Assembly (NCBI GenBank): GCA_937910685.1
Contig: CALEMP010000158.1
Coordinates: 1-39,535 of the forward strand
Length of the DNA: 39,535 nt
Source: an uncultured bacterium
GTDB taxonomy: Bacteria > Planctomycetota > UBA1135 > GCA-002686595
Direction: 5' to 3'
Of the stretch, positions 1-8,624 are shown in pieces; position 1 is the stretch's first letter, and every line of letters starts with the position of its first letter. The notes beneath the pieces were generated by a model. The model was given only the letters and a program-made list of their open reading frames with translations. It searched no databases and had not been told where the DNA came from. A program made the translations under genes and the position numbers.

Positions 1-128
1 GCGCCGTGGCACCGGACAGGTCATCGCCCTCAGGACTATTGCCGGAACGCTGGGTCCTGAGCCCCATGGACTCGCCACTAATCAAGATCATCGGCGTCCC
101 CCCATTAGGGCCGGGAGGACCTAGGAGG
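1..128. other. Unassigned window edge
   Basis: The bases beyond the stop of the kinase fragment were read in all frames. None continues the kinase domain: the expected VAxK motif after the glycine loop is absent. One minus frame, shifted by one base from the fragment, stays open to the window edge for about 45 codons. One plus frame is open from the edge to a TAG at 122-124. Neither resembles a family I recognise. Confidence 0.4.
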
Positions 129-467
129 TCACCCTCTTCCATGGGCAGGGTCCTCAGCCAAGAACACGCTGCCCTGCCCTCCAGCTCCCAGCTCTCCGAG
201 CAGTAAATAGTTGCCCACCTGGCGGTGGGCACCCCCTCCCGGGGCCGGGGGGCTCAGCGCTTGGCTGCCACCGGAATCCTCGGCTGGCCTTAAAACCGTG
301 GGCGGCCCGACCAACCCCAAGTATTCCCCAGCCACCTCCACCTGCTGGCGGGGGAAACGGGCGAGGTATTCCGCCAGGGGCCGGTCGAGACCTGCCTCCT
401 GGTCCTCTTCCCAGAGGCATAAAAAGTCAAATAGAGCCGCAGCTCCCTCGTTCTCATGGGCATCCAT
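129..467 (-). pseudogene. Truncated Ser/Thr protein kinase N-terminus
   Basis: This 112-codon frame starts like planctomycetal sigma-factor-linked Hanks-type kinases. An acidic leader contains an EYLARFP segment (about residues 33-39), followed by a Pro/Gly-rich linker. The start of a kinase domain then reads YLLLGELGAGGQGSVFLAED, which is the glycine-rich ATP loop. It stops at a TGA only a few residues later, before the VAxK lysine, so the catalytic core is missing. Reading past the TGA meets another stop soon after, and no other frame restores the domain within the window. I infer a frameshifted or decayed gene, or an assembly error. It is divergent from the ECF sigma gene with 27 bp between start codons, an arrangement in which the kinase would normally work with the sigma factor. 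Confidence 0.6.
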
Positions 468-494
468 CGCGCGTCATGGTACAAACTAGGCAGC

Positions 495-1121
495 ATGGCC
501 TCCTCTCCCATCGATCCTGCGCCGAAAAACCTCGACGCAACCCTTCTGTGGGTGCAGGCGGCCAAGACCGGCGACGAAGAGGCTTTCGAGGGCCTCTACT
601 CCCACCTGGCCCCCACAGTCTTCACCTGGGCCTCCATGCGCATCCGCCCTAGCCTGCGCGGACAGCTTGATCCGGGAGACGTGGTTCAAGAGGTTTTTCT
701 GCGGGCCTACCGTGGATTCTCAACCTTTGACCCCGAGGGTCCCTCAATCCGCGCCTGGCTCTTCCGCATTGCCAAGAACGTGTTGCTCGAAGCTGGACGC
801 GCGGGGCAAAAGCACGGAGTCCAGGGGGCTGGCTCGGACACACGCTTCCTGCAACTCAATGGGGTCCCGGACTCGATCACCGCTGTGTCCGTGCGCCTCG
901 CCCGGGACGAATCCCTGACCGCCTTCCAAAAGGAAATCGAAGCCCTGCCCGAGGAGGAGCGATCCCTAGTGCTGCACTGCGGCCTCGAAGGCATGCCCCA
1001 TCAAGAGGTCGCGGAACGCATGGGCCTGAACACCGAAACGGTCACAAAGCGTTGGCAACGCCTGCGCAAGAAACTCACCGATAGCGGACTGCCGGAAATG
1101 CTCGTGGGGGAAGCCAGCTAA
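495..1121 (+). CDS. ECF-type RNA polymerase sigma factor
   Basis: The 208-residue protein has sigma region 2 at about residues 20-95, with the LDPGDVVQEVFLRAYRGF and AWLFRIAKNVLLE segments that bind core polymerase and the -10 element. Region 4 lies at about 150-200 (LPEEERSLVLHC, then the HQEVAERMGL helix-turn-helix). The length is usual for ECF sigma factors. I chose the ATG at 495 because an earlier in-frame ATG at 456 would put the start inside the divergent kinase gene. The stop codon overlaps the next gene's ATG (TAATG), so that gene is probably translationally coupled. No anti-sigma gene with a zinc-binding HxxxCxxC motif is present. The partner is either the broken kinase upstream or the membrane protein downstream. 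Confidence 0.9.
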   Translation: MASSPIDPAPKNLDATLLWVQAAKTGDEEAFEGLYSHLAPTVFTWASMRIRPSLRGQLDPGDVVQEVFLRAYRGFSTFDPEGPSIRAWLFRIAKNVLLEAGRAGQKHGVQGAGSDTRFLQLNGVPDSITAVSVRLARDESLTAFQKEIEALPEEERSLVLHCGLEGMPHQEVAERMGLNTETVTKRWQRLRKKLTDSGLPEMLVGEAS

Positions 1122-1879
1122 TGGACGACTCCAGCCGAGTCCCGGGCAGCGGCCCCAGCACGAGCCAGCACATGTTGGCGGGAGCCCTCATTTGGCGACA
1201 GGGATCCCAAGGACCAGAGATCGCCCTCGTGGATCAAAACGGGCGCTGGACCCTGCCCCGAGTCGCGGTTCAGCAGGGAGAAGACCGATCCGTCATCGCC
1301 GCACGCTTGGTGACCCAATGGACCGGTCGTCCGGCAACTCCCATGGGCTTTGTGGGCCAGACCCAAGCAGCCCTGGACGACCACGATCTTTCCACATGGT
1401 ACTTCTCTTTCGTGGTGGATAGCCTAGGCGTTGCAAAACAGCAGGCCTGGCTGCGTTGGGTTGCGCCAAAGGACGCTGTCGCCCGCCTGAACGATCCAAA
1501 GGAAGCGGACATTTTGAGCGCCGCCAGCACCCCGAACGAAGTACGCAAGAATCGCCGACTGAGGGGTAGCTCCAAACCAAACGCCCAAGCCATATGCGCA
1601 GTTGGATTGCTGCTGGCGGCTTTTTTCAGCGCTGCGGACCAGGCAGGTCTAGGCCAAAACCTGCTCCTGGGAGCCCTCGCCGCCAATCTAACCGCCCTCG
1701 TGGTGGCCGCTCGGGTCCCTCGCCTACACCCGGCCCCGGCCTGGATCATCGCCTGCGCCGGCGCGGCCTGCGCCCTCTTGGGAAGCGCGCTTCAAGCGCA
1801 GCCCGGAATCATCATCGGTCTTGGGGTCGCCATCAGTCTCTTGACGGCACGCTGGGAGCGCGACTCACAAGACGCGTGA
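1121..1879 (+). CDS. Degenerate Nudix-like domain fused to a membrane segment
   Basis: The 252-residue protein has an N-terminal part (about 15-135) that follows the Nudix fold pattern: AGALIWR, LVDQNGRWTLPRVAV, a helix, then a second strand set around WYFSFVV and WLRWV. The Nudix box position reads AARLVTQWTG, where active enzymes have RExxEExG, so the metal-binding glutamates are missing and hydrolase activity is unlikely. After a basic linker (KNRRLRG) come about four hydrophobic helices (about 155-245). The start codon overlaps the sigma stop, so the two are probably made together. I infer a membrane-anchored ligand sensor or regulator of the sigma factor. That role is not shown by homology. 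The last 47 bp overlap the convergent DUF368 gene. Confidence 0.6.
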   Translation: MDDSSRVPGSGPSTSQHMLAGALIWRQGSQGPEIALVDQNGRWTLPRVAVQQGEDRSVIAARLVTQWTGRPATPMGFVGQTQAALDDHDLSTWYFSFVVDSLGVAKQQAWLRWVAPKDAVARLNDPKEADILSAASTPNEVRKNRRLRGSSKPNAQAICAVGLLLAAFFSAADQAGLGQNLLLGALAANLTALVVAARVPRLHPAPAWIIACAGAACALLGSALQAQPGIIIGLGVAISLLTARWERDSQDA

Positions 1880-2924
1880 TCCCAAAACCGGACGCCAACA
1901 CCAAGAGCGCCAGCAGAGCCTGGGTGATGGGGGGCGAAAAACGCTCGAGGGTTTCGGCTTTGGTCTTTAACTCCCCCGCACCAAGCCCTTCGCAGTCCGC
2001 CAACAAATCCTGCAAAGGAACCTCTGGCGCAAGCCCCCACTGCTTGCGCACCTCTGCCTGATCCACGGCCGGATCTGCGAGGCACTCAGCAACCGCCTTG
2101 CGCACAGGCTTTTGGGACAGCCACGGATGCACTGGCTGCTGAAAGGGGTAAAGCCCCAAGACCGAACCCAACATCAAACCCAGCAGGAGTCCATGCATGG
2201 GGCGCGGTGCTCGCTCCAAGAGGGCCTTAAGAACATTCGACAGCAAAGCAATCCCGAGTGCTGCTCCGAGGGCCACGGGGATCAAGATGCCCAGGGCCTC
2301 CCCGGTGTTCCCCATCAGCTCTTCACGGGAGAGACTGCCGATCACGGTCTCGTACAGGCCAAACAACAACAGAAGGTAGGACCCGCTGATTCCCGGCAAG
2401 ATCATGCTCGACGCGGCGATGGCTCCCACGAGGACCAGGGCAAGAAACGTTTCGGGCACGGAGATTCCGGTCAAACCAAACACCAACCAAGCCATCAGCC
2501 CGAGACCAAGCAGGGGAAAGCCTAGGCCCGCTCCCCGTAGGGGCTGAACCTTGGACAGGATTTGGGGCACGCCCCCAAGCGTCATGCCCACAAATAAGCT
2601 GTACATCAGCCAACGATGGCTGGACACCAGACCCACCAGGAGCCCCGAGAGGCTCGCTAGGGCCAGCGCCGCTCCCGCCCCAAACACCAGCAGGAAGCGC
2701 AAATCCGCCCGCAAAATTCGAAATCGGGAGAGATTTGCGATGACGCCCACAAAGCGGTCGTAAAGCCCCACGGCCAAAATCATGGTGCCCCCGCTAATCC
2801 CAGGTACGAGGTTTGCAAAGCCCATCAGGAAGCCCCCCAGCAGGGTGCGCGGGCTGGAATCCTGGTGAATCGGTCTTCCAGGCAACTGAGAGGGGGGAGC
2901 GGGCTCTTGCATGGAATACAGCAT
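1833..2924 (-). CDS. DUF368 family polyprenyl-phosphate transporter (PopT type)
   Basis: The 363-residue polytopic membrane protein carries the DUF368 signatures: GFLMGFANLVPGISGGT near the N-terminus and a second repeat-like motif, MILPGISGSYLLLLFG, in the middle. Members of this family have been shown to return undecaprenyl phosphate across the inner membrane for reuse in cell-wall and surface-glycan synthesis. A soluble insertion of about 85 residues (from QQPVHPWLSQ to SPPITQ) before the last helix is longer than I expect for the family. The frame could extend to 3113, but the residues before 2924 look non-coding. The ATG at 2924 is preceded by AAGGAT at a reasonable spacing; the ATG at 2912 is an alternative. 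The 3' end overlaps the convergent gene. Confidence 0.85.
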   Translation of the reverse strand: MLYSMQEPAPPSQLPGRPIHQDSSPRTLLGGFLMGFANLVPGISGGTMILAVGLYDRFVGVIANLSRFRILRADLRFLLVFGAGAALALASLSGLLVGLVSSHRWLMYSLFVGMTLGGVPQILSKVQPLRGAGLGFPLLGLGLMAWLVFGLTGISVPETFLALVLVGAIAASSMILPGISGSYLLLLFGLYETVIGSLSREELMGNTGEALGILIPVALGAALGIALLSNVLKALLERAPRPMHGLLLGLMLGSVLGLYPFQQPVHPWLSQKPVRKAVAECLADPAVDQAEVRKQWGLAPEVPLQDLLADCEGLGAGELKTKAETLERFSPPITQALLALLVLASGFGITRLVSRAPSVPSRD

Positions 2925-3135
2925 GCCAAACCATCCTTCCCCTTTCACACCCAAAGGGACTTCCTCCATTAACTGAATCATGCCCCAAACCACAGATTTC
3001 ACCCTTGGGCACCTAGCGAGAATGCCCTCTCCTAGATAGGCTTCGGGGGTCCCCTGTTTGGCTCTCCGGGGATCGGCGGCTGTACCCACCGACTCATTTG
3101 ACCGGGCCCCCACTTCTTCAAACCCTCCCTCAGTA

Positions 3136-4323
3136 ATGATTCAAAGGATTCTTCTCAGCGCCAGCGTGACTGGCCTACTTGTCGCGACCCCCGCACTCGC
3201 CCAGAGCCCCCAGTTCAATGAGATCTACGGCTCCATGTCGGGCACCGACAGCTACGAGTACATCGAGCTAATCGGCACCCCGGGCGCCGCCCTCGACAAC
3301 TGGTTCGTGGTCATCCTCGACTCCGATGGTTTGGCTTCAGGCACGGTCGACCGTGTTTGGGACTTGGCCGGCCACACGGTCCCCGGCGACGGCTACTTCC
3401 TGCTCAGCTCGGTCAACGTGCCGGGCATGGACTATGACCTGGACCAAGGCCCCCACGCTCCCTTCGGCGATGCCAACCACATCGAGAACGGGTCCAACAC
3501 CTACTACTTGCTGAACATCACCGATCCCTCTGCAGTGTCGGATCTGATCAGCTACTGGAATACGAACACGGACGCGGACTACGATGGCATCACCGCCATC
3601 GGCACCGACCCGCGCATGACCATCCACGAAACCCTGACGGTTTGGGAAGGCAACTACAACTCGGGTAACATCGACACGGCTCTGGATTGCGCCGCCGCGA
3701 TTGGCCCCGACGTCAGTGGTCCTTGGTTGCCCGCCGGAGTCTTCCGCGGTGGTGATTACCCCAACGACTGGTGTTCCGACACCTGGCTGGACTTCAGCAA
3801 CCCCCCCGGCGTGATCAACACCCCGGGTGCTCCTAACGGCGCCTCGTCCTGCAGCACCGCTCCGGGCTCCTCAGGCAACTGCGGTGGCGGCGGCGGCGGA
3901 ACTGCAATTGGCACCAACTACTGCACAGCAGCGCTGAACTCCTCGGGATCCTCGGCGACCATTTCCGCCTTCGGATCGGTCTTGGTCTCCGCCAACGACG
4001 TAGAATTAACCAGCAGTGGCATGCCGAACGCTCAGTTTGGCTACTTCGTCGCCAGCCTCACCCAAGGCTTCGTGCCCAACCCCGGCGGTTCCCAGGGAAA
4101 CCTGTGCATCCTCGGTAACATGGCGCGTTTCAACAGCCAAATTGCCAACAGTGGCGCGGGGGGCTCGATCAGCGCTCTCATCGACATCAATGCAATCCCC
4201 CTTGGTACGGGCCCCGTGGGCATTGCTCCCGGTGAGACCTGGAACTTCCAGGCTTGGTTCCGCGACTTGAACCCCACCACCACGTCGAACTTCACCGACG
4301 GCATCGCGATCACCTTCCAGTGA
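3136..4323 (+). CDS. Secreted lamin-tail-domain protein with shared C-terminal module
   Basis: The 395-residue protein starts with a clear Sec signal peptide (MIQRILLSASVTGLLVATPALA, cut before Q). Residues about 25-125 read like a bacterial lamin-tail domain: FNEIYGSMSGTDSYEYIEL, then DNWFVVILD and GDGYFLLSS. Such domains are found on secreted nucleases and surface proteins. A middle part of about 130 residues is unassigned. After a Gly-rich linker, residues about 259-395 form a module (NYC, QFGYF, PGGSQG, LCILG, ARFN, PGETWNFQAWFRDLNP) that recurs at the end of the next gene. I start at the ATG at 3136 because the signal peptide begins there. The neighbouring endonuclease suggests a role in extracellular nucleic-acid or polymer handling, which is an inference. 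Confidence 0.75.
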   Translation: MIQRILLSASVTGLLVATPALAQSPQFNEIYGSMSGTDSYEYIELIGTPGAALDNWFVVILDSDGLASGTVDRVWDLAGHTVPGDGYFLLSSVNVPGMDYDLDQGPHAPFGDANHIENGSNTYYLLNITDPSAVSDLISYWNTNTDADYDGITAIGTDPRMTIHETLTVWEGNYNSGNIDTALDCAAAIGPDVSGPWLPAGVFRGGDYPNDWCSDTWLDFSNPPGVINTPGAPNGASSCSTAPGSSGNCGGGGGGTAIGTNYCTAALNSSGSSATISAFGSVLVSANDVELTSSGMPNAQFGYFVASLTQGFVPNPGGSQGNLCILGNMARFNSQIANSGAGGSISALIDINAIPLGTGPVGIAPGETWNFQAWFRDLNPTTTSNFTDGIAITFQ

Positions 4324-4330
4324 TCCCCCT

Positions 4331-4357
4331 CACCGGCCCCACTCGATGGGGCCAGTG
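4331..4357 (+). terminator. Putative terminator hairpin 1
   Basis: GGCCCC (4335-4340) pairs with GGGGCC (4348-4353) across a 7-nt loop. A further CAC/GTG pair lies outside a C-A mismatch. It starts 8 bp after the lamin-tail gene stop. No U-run follows. Confidence 0.4.
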
Positions 4358-4367
4358 ATTCATGAAC

Positions 4368-4403
4368 AGCAGGCGGCAGTATCCATTGGATCTGCCGCCT
4401 GCT
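4368..4403 (+). terminator. Strong inverted repeat, putative terminator 2
   Basis: A perfect 12-bp stem (4368-4379 with 4392-4403, AGCAGGCGGCAG and its complement) encloses a further ATCC/GGAT pairing and a 3-nt loop. It stands 45 bp after the lamin-tail gene and well before the endonuclease gene. With no U-run it may act as a stabilising 3' structure or in Rho-dependent termination. Confidence 0.5.
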
Positions 4404-4572
4404 CCCGTTAGCGACAGAACCACGGGCTTCCACCTGTCGATAAATACCTCTTCGGGACACTTCAGGAGCCCTTTGGGAACCACAATGAGTCCACAGCCGT
4501 CAAGATCAGAGATTGGCAGACCTCCGACTTGGATTCACCCTTAGAATGGGTCTCCCTGCACCCGCGACCACC

Positions 4573-5853
4573 ATGATGATCACCAGCTTCCTTGTCCTTT
4601 GCCTCACCGTACCGGCGACTCCCCAAGCTCCCCCCGGTTACTACGCCACGGTGGACGACAGCAACGCGATCAACCTGCGGACGACCCTCCACGAAGTGAT
4701 CGATGATCACACCCGCAGGCCCTACACCAGTAGCTCCCTGGACACCTGGGACATCTTGAACCTGGCCCAAGAGGACCCCAGCAACTCAAACCGCATCATC
4801 GATGTGTACGGGAACCAGTCCTTCAACAAGGGCGATAGCAGCTACAACCGCGAGCACACTTGGCCCAAGTCCTATGGCTTCCCCAATGATGGCTCGGACA
4901 ACTACCCCTACACCGACTGTCACCTCCTGCGCCTGTGCGACGGAGGCTACAACTCAGCCCGCAGCAACCGACCGTTCCGCCAATGCTCCTCTTCCTGCAG
5001 CGAGTACACAACTTCGGGCGGTGGGTCGGGATCCTATCCGGGCAACTCCAACTGGGGCAGCGGCTCCTTCACCAACGGCACATGGGAAGTTTGGACTGGA
5101 CGCCAAGGTGACGTGGCCAGGGGCTTGTTCTACGCGGATGTACGCTACAACGGAGACAACCACACCTTCACCGGGGTGAACGAGCCGGATTTGATCTTGA
5201 CCAACTCTACCAGCTTGATCGGTCAGTCGAACACGGGCAGCAACGAGGACACCGCCTACATGGGCATGCTTTCGGTCTTGCTCCAATGGCACCTCGCAGA
5301 TCCGGTGGACACCTTCGAAATAAACCGCAACAACGTTGTGCATCAACTGCAGGGCAACCGAAACCCCTTCGTCGATCACCCCGAATGGATCGACTGCTTG
5401 TTCTCTGCCAACTGCGGAGGGACCGGGGGCAGCGGCGGGTCTGTGGATTACTGCGTGCCTGGGGTCGCAAACTCCACAGGCCAATCCGGGATCATCCTGC
5501 CCGCGGGCAGCTTCGCGGTTGCAGACCAGAATTTCTCCCTGATCGCTGCCCAATTGCCGAGCAATCAGTTTGGCTATTTCCTGGTCAGCGCAAACCAAGC
5601 CGTGATCCCGGGACCCGGCGGATCCCAAGGCGTGCTTTGCCTGGGAGGATCCCTCGGACGCTTCAATAATCAGGTGCAGAACTCTGGGCTCCTGGGCACT
5701 TTTCAAGTCCAAGTAGACATCAACTCCCTGCCCCTCAACCCGGCAGTGTCGGTGCTCCCCGGTGAGACCTGGAATTTTCAGACTTGGTTCCGGGATCTGA
5801 ACCCGGTGCCCACCTCGAACTTCACCCACGCGATTGCGGTGACCTTCGAGTAA
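4573..5853 (+). CDS. Secreted endonuclease I with shared C-terminal module
   Basis: The 426-residue protein has a signal peptide (MMITSFLVLCLTVPATPQA) and an endonuclease I domain at about residues 25-280. The His-Me finger is visible as YNREHTWPKSYGF, followed by TDCHLLRL and the Asn/Arg segment GGYNSARSNRPF. Relatives are Mg2+-dependent, sequence-nonspecific secreted or periplasmic DNases. Late in the domain, MLSVLLQWHLADPVD and EINRNNVVHQLQGNRNPFVDHPEW match the family end. A GGTGGSGGS linker leads to a C-terminal module (about 290-426) closely matching that of the upstream gene. The start is set at the ATG at 4573 by the signal peptide. A likely role is degradation of extracellular DNA for phosphate or nucleosides. 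Confidence 0.88.
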   Translation: MMITSFLVLCLTVPATPQAPPGYYATVDDSNAINLRTTLHEVIDDHTRRPYTSSSLDTWDILNLAQEDPSNSNRIIDVYGNQSFNKGDSSYNREHTWPKSYGFPNDGSDNYPYTDCHLLRLCDGGYNSARSNRPFRQCSSSCSEYTTSGGGSGSYPGNSNWGSGSFTNGTWEVWTGRQGDVARGLFYADVRYNGDNHTFTGVNEPDLILTNSTSLIGQSNTGSNEDTAYMGMLSVLLQWHLADPVDTFEINRNNVVHQLQGNRNPFVDHPEWIDCLFSANCGGTGGSGGSVDYCVPGVANSTGQSGIILPAGSFAVADQNFSLIAAQLPSNQFGYFLVSANQAVIPGPGGSQGVLCLGGSLGRFNNQVQNSGLLGTFQVQVDINSLPLNPAVSVLPGETWNFQTWFRDLNPVPTSNFTHAIAVTFE

Positions 5854-5896
5854 CGAGCTAATCCGTCGCCAGGGGTGCAAACGCCCGCTGGATGCG

Positions 5897-5902
5897 TACA
5901 CT
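5897..5902 (+). promoter_or_regulatory. -10-like hexamer before polA
   Basis: TACACT lies exactly 7 nt before the ATG at 5910, with no Shine-Dalgarno sequence between. A transcript would begin at or near the start codon. The -35 match is weak. Confidence 0.35.
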
Positions 5903-5909
5903 CCTCCTT

Positions 5910-8624
5910 ATGGGAAGAGTGTTTCTATTTGACGGTACCGCAATGGCCTATCGGGCCCATTTCGCCATGGCCCGTTCGGGGCTGACCACAAGTGACGGCC
6001 GCCCCACCGGGGCCGTCTACGGCTTCACCGCCAGCCTGCGGCGCATCCTGCGGGAAGAAAAGCCCGACTTGGTGGCGGTGGCCCTCGACCCTAAAGGCCC
6101 AACCTTTCGGCACAAGCAATTCAAGGAGTACAAGGCCACTCGCCAAAAAGCTCCCGAAGAGATGATCGACCAGCTCGATGACATCCGCGAAGTGGTGCGC
6201 GCCCACGGGATTCCCATTTTCGAGGTACCCGGCTTCGAAGCGGACGATGTGATCGGCACCCTCACCCGCCAAGCAGAAGCAGCCGGCCATGAGGTGATCA
6301 TTGTCACCGGGGACAAGGACCTGATGCAATTGGTAGGCCCCAAGGTCCAGCTCTACAACATCTTCAAAACCGGGGTAGATCTGGTCATCGAAGACATGGA
6401 CGCCGTCCAGGAAAAATTCGGCACGACCCCCGACCATGTGATCGACGTGCTCGCAATCATGGGCGACTCCTCGGACAACATTCCCGGAGTCAAGGGAATC
6501 GGTGCAGTCGGCGCCAAAAAGCTGATCGCTGAGTTCGGCACGGTGGCAGGGGTGCTAGAAAACCTAGACAAGATCAAGGGCAAGAACCAGGAGCGCATCA
6601 GGGACCAGCGCGAAATGCTTGAGCTGTCCCTTGAGCTTGTCACCATCGACGTGCAAGTGCCCCTCGATCCGGGTTTCGAATCCATCCAAGCTCCGGACCC
6701 CAACAACGCAGAACTGCTCGGTGTCTTCCAGGCCCTGGACTTCCGCAACATGGTTCAAGAGCTGAGCGAAACCGTCGTGCGCGAAGAGATCGACCGGGAC
6801 TATGTCACCGTGCGCAACGCCGAGGACCTCGCCGCCATGACCAAAGAGTTGCGTGCCGCCGGGACGTTTTCATTTGATACGGAAACCACCGGGCTCAAGG
6901 CTCTGGAAGTCTCCCTGGTGGGCGCCTCATTCAGCGCCAAGGCGGGCCGCGCTTTCTATGTGCCCTTCAACGCCAGCCCCGAGGTACTGCCAGGAGGGCC
7001 TAAGGCCCTGCTCGAAGCCCTGCGCCCGTTACTTGAGGATTCCTCCCTCAAGCACATCGCCCAAAATTGGAAGTACGACGCTCTGGTGCTGGGTGCCCAT
7101 GGGATTGATCTGGCCCCCCCCTACTTCGACACCATGGTGGCTAGCTTCACCGTGGCGGGGTCCACCCGACGGCACGGCCTAGACAGCTTGGCGCTCTCGT
7201 ATTTTGGCCTGCAAAAAATCCCCACAAGCGCCATCATCGGCAAGGGAAAAAACCAAGTCACCATGGCCGAGGTCATGGTCGAGCAGGTGGCAGAGTACGC
7301 TTGCGAAGATGCGGACGTGACGTTCCGCCTGTATGAAGAGCTCGTGGGCGAAATCCAAGAGAGTGGTAACTCGAAACTCTTCTACGATTTGGAGATGCCC
7401 CTGGTCGGCGCCCTGGTGGCCATGGAGCGCCGGGGCATCCGCCTCGACGTGCCCAAGGTCGAGGCCATGTCCAAAGGACTTGAAGAGGAAATTGAAGTCC
7501 TACTGGGCCAAATCCGCGAGTTAGCAGGGGTGTCCGACTTCAATCCCGGCAGCACAAAAGCCCTAGGCAAGCTGCTCTTTGAAGATATGTGCATTCAAGA
7601 CGCCGCCGGGGTCAAGCGCGTGCGTAAAACGAAAACCGGGTACGCAACGGACCACGACACCTTGACCCAGTCCTATGGGGATGTGGAAATCGTCCAGCGC
7701 CTTTTGAGCTGGCGCGAGCTCTCCAAACTCACGAACACCTACGTGAATGCTCTGCCCAAGACGGTCAATCCCAAGACCGGTCGCATCCACTGTTCTTTCA
7801 GCCAGATCGCTGCGGCCACGGGGCGCTTGGCCTCGTCCAATCCCAACCTTCAGAACATTCCTGTGAGAACAGAACGGGGTCGCAAGCTGCGCGAGTGCTT
7901 TATCCCGCGCGAGCCCGACGAGCACGGCACCTGGATTCTGCTGGCAGCAGATTACTCCCAGGTGGAGCTGCGCGTCATGGCGCACCTGGCCCAGGATCCA
8001 GAGATGATCGCTGCCTTCGAGCGTGGAGATGACATCCACGCGGCCACCGCCAGTCACATCTTTGGGGTCGAGGCCAGCGAGGTGGACCGGGCCATGCGTT
8101 CCCAAGCAAAGGCGATCAACTTCGGCCTGCTCTATGGCATGGGACCCCAGCGCCTCGCCCGGGAAACCGGCCTAACCCTCAATGAAGCCAGGGAATTCAT
8201 TCAGCGCTACTTCGATGCCTTCCCCAAGGTCCGCGTGTGGCTCGACAAGACCCTCGCCGATGCCCAGGAAGCGGGCTATGTCAGCACGATCTCCGGCCGC
8301 CGCCGTCCCCTACCGGACTTGGCCTCCAAGAACCGTATGGCCCAGGTCAACGCCCAAAACGCAGCGGTCAATACCCCAGTCCAAGGCTCCGCAGCGGACA
8401 TCATCAAGCGCGCCATGCTCGACCTGGAAGACGCCCTAGGGGCCTCGGATTTGCACGCCCAAGTACTGCTCCAGGTACACGATGAACTGGTGCTTGAGCT
8501 ACCGGAGAAGGAACTCGAAGCCACAACAGCCGTGGTCAAAAAGGCCATGGAAGAAGCCGCCGACTTGAGCGTGCCCTTGGCGGTGGAATTCGGCCACGGC
8601 AAGAACTGGCTGGAAGCGCACTAG
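5910..8624 (+). CDS. polA: DNA polymerase I
   Basis: The 904-residue protein has all three PolA domains. The 5'-3' exonuclease (about 1-290) shows FLFDGTAMAYRAHFA, FRHKQFKEYKATR, GFEADDVIGTL and GDSSDNIPGVKGIG. The 3'-5' exonuclease (about 310-500) keeps its acidic residues in SFDTETTGL and YACEDADVTFRLY, so proofreading is probably active. The polymerase domain has motif A (AADYSQVELRVMAHL), motif B (RSQAKAINFGLLYGMG, with Phe in the O-helix) and motif C (QVHDELVLE). It fills Okazaki gaps and repairs DNA. An upstream in-frame ATG at 5892 exists, but family alignment (MGRVFLFDG) and a -10-like hexamer 7 nt upstream favour 5910. It stands alone between its neighbours. Confidence 0.97.
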   Translation: MGRVFLFDGTAMAYRAHFAMARSGLTTSDGRPTGAVYGFTASLRRILREEKPDLVAVALDPKGPTFRHKQFKEYKATRQKAPEEMIDQLDDIREVVRAHGIPIFEVPGFEADDVIGTLTRQAEAAGHEVIIVTGDKDLMQLVGPKVQLYNIFKTGVDLVIEDMDAVQEKFGTTPDHVIDVLAIMGDSSDNIPGVKGIGAVGAKKLIAEFGTVAGVLENLDKIKGKNQERIRDQREMLELSLELVTIDVQVPLDPGFESIQAPDPNNAELLGVFQALDFRNMVQELSETVVREEIDRDYVTVRNAEDLAAMTKELRAAGTFSFDTETTGLKALEVSLVGASFSAKAGRAFYVPFNASPEVLPGGPKALLEALRPLLEDSSLKHIAQNWKYDALVLGAHGIDLAPPYFDTMVASFTVAGSTRRHGLDSLALSYFGLQKIPTSAIIGKGKNQVTMAEVMVEQVAEYACEDADVTFRLYEELVGEIQESGNSKLFYDLEMPLVGALVAMERRGIRLDVPKVEAMSKGLEEEIEVLLGQIRELAGVSDFNPGSTKALGKLLFEDMCIQDAAGVKRVRKTKTGYATDHDTLTQSYGDVEIVQRLLSWRELSKLTNTYVNALPKTVNPKTGRIHCSFSQIAAATGRLASSNPNLQNIPVRTERGRKLRECFIPREPDEHGTWILLAADYSQVELRVMAHLAQDPEMIAAFERGDDIHAATASHIFGVEASEVDRAMRSQAKAINFGLLYGMGPQRLARETGLTLNEAREFIQRYFDAFPKVRVWLDKTLADAQEAGYVSTISGRRRPLPDLASKNRMAQVNAQNAAVNTPVQGSAADIIKRAMLDLEDALGASDLHAQVLLQVHDELVLELPEKELEATTAVVKKAMEEAADLSVPLAVEFGHGKNWLEAH

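Noticed and set aside
129..131. TGA of the kinase fragment as a selenocysteine codon
   Set aside because: A TAA follows within ten codons in the same frame, and no kinase sequence continues after it.
4954..5901. 315-codon minus frame opposite the endonuclease gene
   Set aside because: It is a shadow of the endonuclease coding strand and has no recognisable domain.
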